Assembly (NCBI GenBank): GCA_021841985.1
Contig: JAKCCP010000078.1
Coordinates: 1 to 7,860, forward strand
Length of the DNA stretch: 7,860 nt
Direction: 5' to 3'
Source of the DNA: Pseudomonadota bacterium
GTDB taxonomy: Bacteria > Pseudomonadota > Alphaproteobacteria > Acetobacterales > Acetobacteraceae
The notes under the pieces are model-generated. The model was not told the origin of the DNA, did no database searches, and was given only the letters and a program-made list of their open reading frames with translations. Each line of letters starts with the position of its first letter. Position 1 is the first letter of the stretch. The translations under genes and the position numbers were made by a program. Of the stretch, positions 6,293 through 7,860 are shown one piece after another.

Positions 6293-6964
6293 ATGCCGAA
6301 TACCGACGCGTCGCTCAAAATGCTCGATGAATCGGCGATTGCCGCGGCAAAGCTGGTGCAGGATCCTTATGATTACGCCTTCGTCGAGCAGGCGATGCCA
6401 GCCGCCCTGAAGGAGGAAGTCCTCGCCGACGCGCCGGTCATTCCGGATCGTGGCAGCTATGGGCTGCCCAGCCTGCGCTACGGGACACGCTTCGGCGCCG
6501 TCGTCCAGGATCTGCTGAGCGCCCGATTCCGCCGCCTGGTCGAGGACAAATTCGATATGGATTTGAGCCGTCGGCCGCCGGTCATCGTCATGATGGGCAA
6601 CACCACCGGCCATTACAACGAGGGCTACGCGCATCCCGATTCGAAACACAAGATCGTGACCGTGCTGCTCGGCTTCACCCGCGCCTGGCCCTATGAGCGG
6701 GGCCGGCTCCGCGTCCTGCGCAGCGCCGACCGCGAGGATGTCGCCTTCGAATTCGCCCCCGAATTCGGCCGCATGCTGATGTTCCGGGTGTGCGACCATT
6801 CCTGGCACGGCTTCCTGCCGCAGAAGGGGCCGCGGATGAGCCTGCAATTGTGCTTCGTCGATTCGGAATGGTACGTCCGGCGCGAATACTGGCGCCACAG
6901 CGCCAGCGCGATGGCGAAATCCATTCCCGTCCTCAATAAAATCATCGAATGGGCGCCACGCTGA
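6293..6964 (+). CDS. 2-oxoglutarate/Fe(II)-dependent oxygenase-like protein, first of a tandem pair
   Basis: This 223-residue soluble protein has the double-stranded beta-helix (cupin) metal site of Fe(II)/2-oxoglutarate oxygenases. The HxD pair is H114 and D116 (GYAHPDSKHK), the distal ligand is H172 (HSWHGF), and R181 nine residues later (GPRMSLQL) is placed to bind the 2OG carboxylate. Such enzymes couple decarboxylation of 2-oxoglutarate to hydroxylation of a substrate using O2. The substrate is unknown: no peptide, sugar or quinone motif is evident. ATG 6293 is preceded by GAGGGG at a good distance; a TTG at 6275 is possible but has no better support. The gene is transcribed away from ubiT across the FNR box and is followed after 11 nt by a second oxygenase, so the two form an operon. 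Confidence 0.85.
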   Translation: MPNTDASLKMLDESAIAAAKLVQDPYDYAFVEQAMPAALKEEVLADAPVIPDRGSYGLPSLRYGTRFGAVVQDLLSARFRRLVEDKFDMDLSRRPPVIVMMGNTTGHYNEGYAHPDSKHKIVTVLLGFTRAWPYERGRLRVLRSADREDVAFEFAPEFGRMLMFRVCDHSWHGFLPQKGPRMSLQLCFVDSEWYVRREYWRHSASAMAKSIPVLNKIIEWAPR

Positions 6965-6975
6965 AGGGAGCCGCC

Positions 6976-7653
6976 ATGACCTATCCCAAAATCCCCAGCG
7001 CCGGCGAGGTCTCCCGCCAGTTCTGCGCCAGCATCGGCGCGGCACAACGCAAGGAGACGCCCTATCGCCATTGGCTGTTCACGGAGATTTTTCCAGAGCG
7101 GCTCTGCACCGGCATTCTGACCTTGCCGATCGCGCCGCCCGCTCTCGGCCGCACCGACGGCACCCGCAACAGCTATAACGACCGGCGCAGCTTCATCACC
7201 CCAAAGCTCCGCGAAAAATTCCCGACCTGCGCCGTCCTCGCCGAGGCGCTACAGACGCCGGACGTCGCCCGGCTGATGGCCAGAACCTGCGACATCGTGG
7301 TTGATGGCAGCTTCCTGCGCATCGAATATATCCAGGATCTGGACGGCGCCTGGCTCGAGCCGCACCATGACATTCCGGAAAAACTGTTTTCCATGGTGAT
7401 CTATCTCTTCACCGGTCCGGATGCGAAGGAATGGGGCACCGATATCTACGACAGTGAAAAGCGCTGGGTCGGCCAGTCCTTGGGCGAGTTCAATTCCGGC
7501 GTGATTTTCGTGCCCGGCGAAAATACCTGGCATGGTTTCGAGCCGCGTCCGATCATCGGCGTCCGCCGCCTGATGGAAATCAACTATGTCGCCCCGAACT
7601 GGCGCGACCGCGAGCAGCTCTGCTTCCCCGACCAGCCGATCCGCACCGGCTGA
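6976..7653 (+). CDS. 2-oxoglutarate/Fe(II)-dependent oxygenase, second of a tandem pair
   Basis: This 225-residue protein has a clear Fe(II)/2OG site: H130-x-D132 (EPHHDIPEK), distal H186 (ENTWHGFEP) and R197 or R198 (GVRRLMEINYV) for 2-oxoglutarate. The strand FSMVIYLFTGPDAKEWGTDI after the HxD motif resembles prolyl-4-hydroxylase-like oxygenases. It shares WHGF and overall size with the preceding oxygenase, but the rest differs greatly; they are ancient paralogues rather than a recent duplication. ATG 6976 has AAGGGAG five bases before it, and the upstream gene stops 11 nt earlier, so they are co-transcribed. The frame is open to 6949 but would overlap that gene. The substrate is unknown. 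The stop is only 16 nt from the 3' end of a convergent tRNA gene. Confidence 0.88.
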   Translation: MTYPKIPSAGEVSRQFCASIGAAQRKETPYRHWLFTEIFPERLCTGILTLPIAPPALGRTDGTRNSYNDRRSFITPKLREKFPTCAVLAEALQTPDVARLMARTCDIVVDGSFLRIEYIQDLDGAWLEPHHDIPEKLFSMVIYLFTGPDAKEWGTDIYDSEKRWVGQSLGEFNSGVIFVPGENTWHGFEPRPIIGVRRLMEINYVAPNWRDREQLCFPDQPIRTG

Positions 7654-7669
7654 GCGCGACGCATAGGAT

Positions 7670-7706
7670 TGTCCGCGGCGGGATTCGAACCCACGGCCCC
7701 AGGATT
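7670..7706 (-). tRNA. 3' exon of an intron-split tRNA, probably tRNA-Arg(CCU)
   Basis: Read on the minus strand: two anticodon-loop bases AA (7706-7705), 3' anticodon strand TCCTG, variable loop GGGCC, T-arm GTGGG-TTCGAAT-CCCGC (7694-7678), 3' acceptor strand CGCGGAC (7677-7671) and discriminator A at 7670. CCA is not encoded. The 5' exon, with the anticodon, lies outside the window. From the 3' strand the missing 5' acceptor should read GTCCGCG and the anticodon arm CAGGATTCCT. That fits bacterial tRNA-Arg(CCU), whose gene also carries a group I intron in Agrobacterium tumefaciens. The identity is therefore inferred; the tRNA half itself is clear. Confidence 0.82.
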
Positions 7707-7860
7707 CGCGCCACTTCGGCTTGCGCCGCCGCGGGGGGGGCGAGCCCCCGCGTTCGTGGCCCGGACTGTCCCTTCACCATGGGCCGCGAAAGCCTTTAGG
7801 TGCCGCCCGTCCAGTCTCTACACCTTCCCGGCGCCAGCGACGCCGGGCTTGGCTCGGGAT
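7707..7860 (-). ncRNA. Group I self-splicing intron, IC3-like, 3' portion (continues past window)
   Basis: The minus strand shows the catalytic core of a tRNA group I intron closely similar to that of Azoarcus tRNA-Ile. Shared blocks, compared from memory, are CCGAGCCAAGC, GAAGGTGTAGAGACT and ATGGTGAAGG in the same order. The guanosine-binding helix P7 forms between GACTG in AGACTGGAC (7817-7809) and CAGTC in ACAGTCC (7769-7763); Azoarcus has A-U where this has G-C, a compensatory change. P9 is GCCAC (7760-7756) with GTGGC (7714-7710), enclosing a GC-rich hairpin and GGC-GCAA-GCC with a GNRA loop. The terminal guanosine would be 7707, directly before the exon AA. No endonuclease gene is visible. 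P1 with the internal guide, and the 5' splice site, are beyond the window. Confidence 0.9.

Noticed and set aside
7733..7740. Run of eight G as a possible sequencing error or slippage site
   Set aside because: It falls in a peripheral P9 hairpin of the intron where length variation is harmless, so it cannot be judged from one sequence.
7580..7780. 66-codon minus-strand ORF across the tRNA exon
   Set aside because: It overlaps the tRNA 3' half and intron core; no protein features.

Overview
The window is very GC-rich, with dense genes and long spurious antisense frames. It looks like an alphaproteobacterium, perhaps of the Rhodospirillales/Acetobacteraceae type. Three signs support this: an O2-independent ubiquinone operon (ubiT-ubiU-ubiV), a perfect FNR/FixK-type box, and a tRNA gene split by a group I intron of the kind known from tRNA-Arg(CCU) in Agrobacterium. 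The genus is an inference only.

Layout. At 2-1049 (+ strand) lie the 3' end of an Hsp20 chaperone gene and an unrecognised 205-residue protein. At 1102-2301 (+) is a CobG-like precorrin-3B synthase, a ferredoxin-like/[4Fe-4S]-siroheme-type reductase relative. It converges with a four-gene minus-strand operon running from 6130 down to 2323: ubiT (SCP2 lipid carrier), ubiU and ubiV (U32 Fe-S proteins, O2-independent hydroxylation), and a FkbO/Hyg5/XanB2-type chorismatase. ubiT/ubiU and ubiU/ubiV each overlap by 4 nt, and the chorismatase follows 63 nt later. Divergent from the operon, at 6293-7653 (+), are two tandem 2-oxoglutarate/Fe(II) oxygenases. The 162-nt divergent spacer holds a 26-bp perfect palindrome with TTGATCTAGATCAA at its centre. 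At 7670-7860 (minus) is the 3' exon of a tRNA, most likely tRNA-Arg(CCU), then the 3' part of a group IC3-like self-splicing intron that runs off the window.

How the genes may work together. Chorismatase could make 4-hydroxybenzoate, the ubiquinone ring precursor, in place of UbiC. UbiT would bind the prenylated intermediates, and UbiU-UbiV would hydroxylate the ring without O2. All would be switched on by an FNR/FixK regulator at low oxygen. The divergent oxygenases need O2, so sharing that control region is puzzling and is the most open question here. The quinone module is family knowledge applied to this layout; the chorismatase product and the role of the oxygenases are inference.
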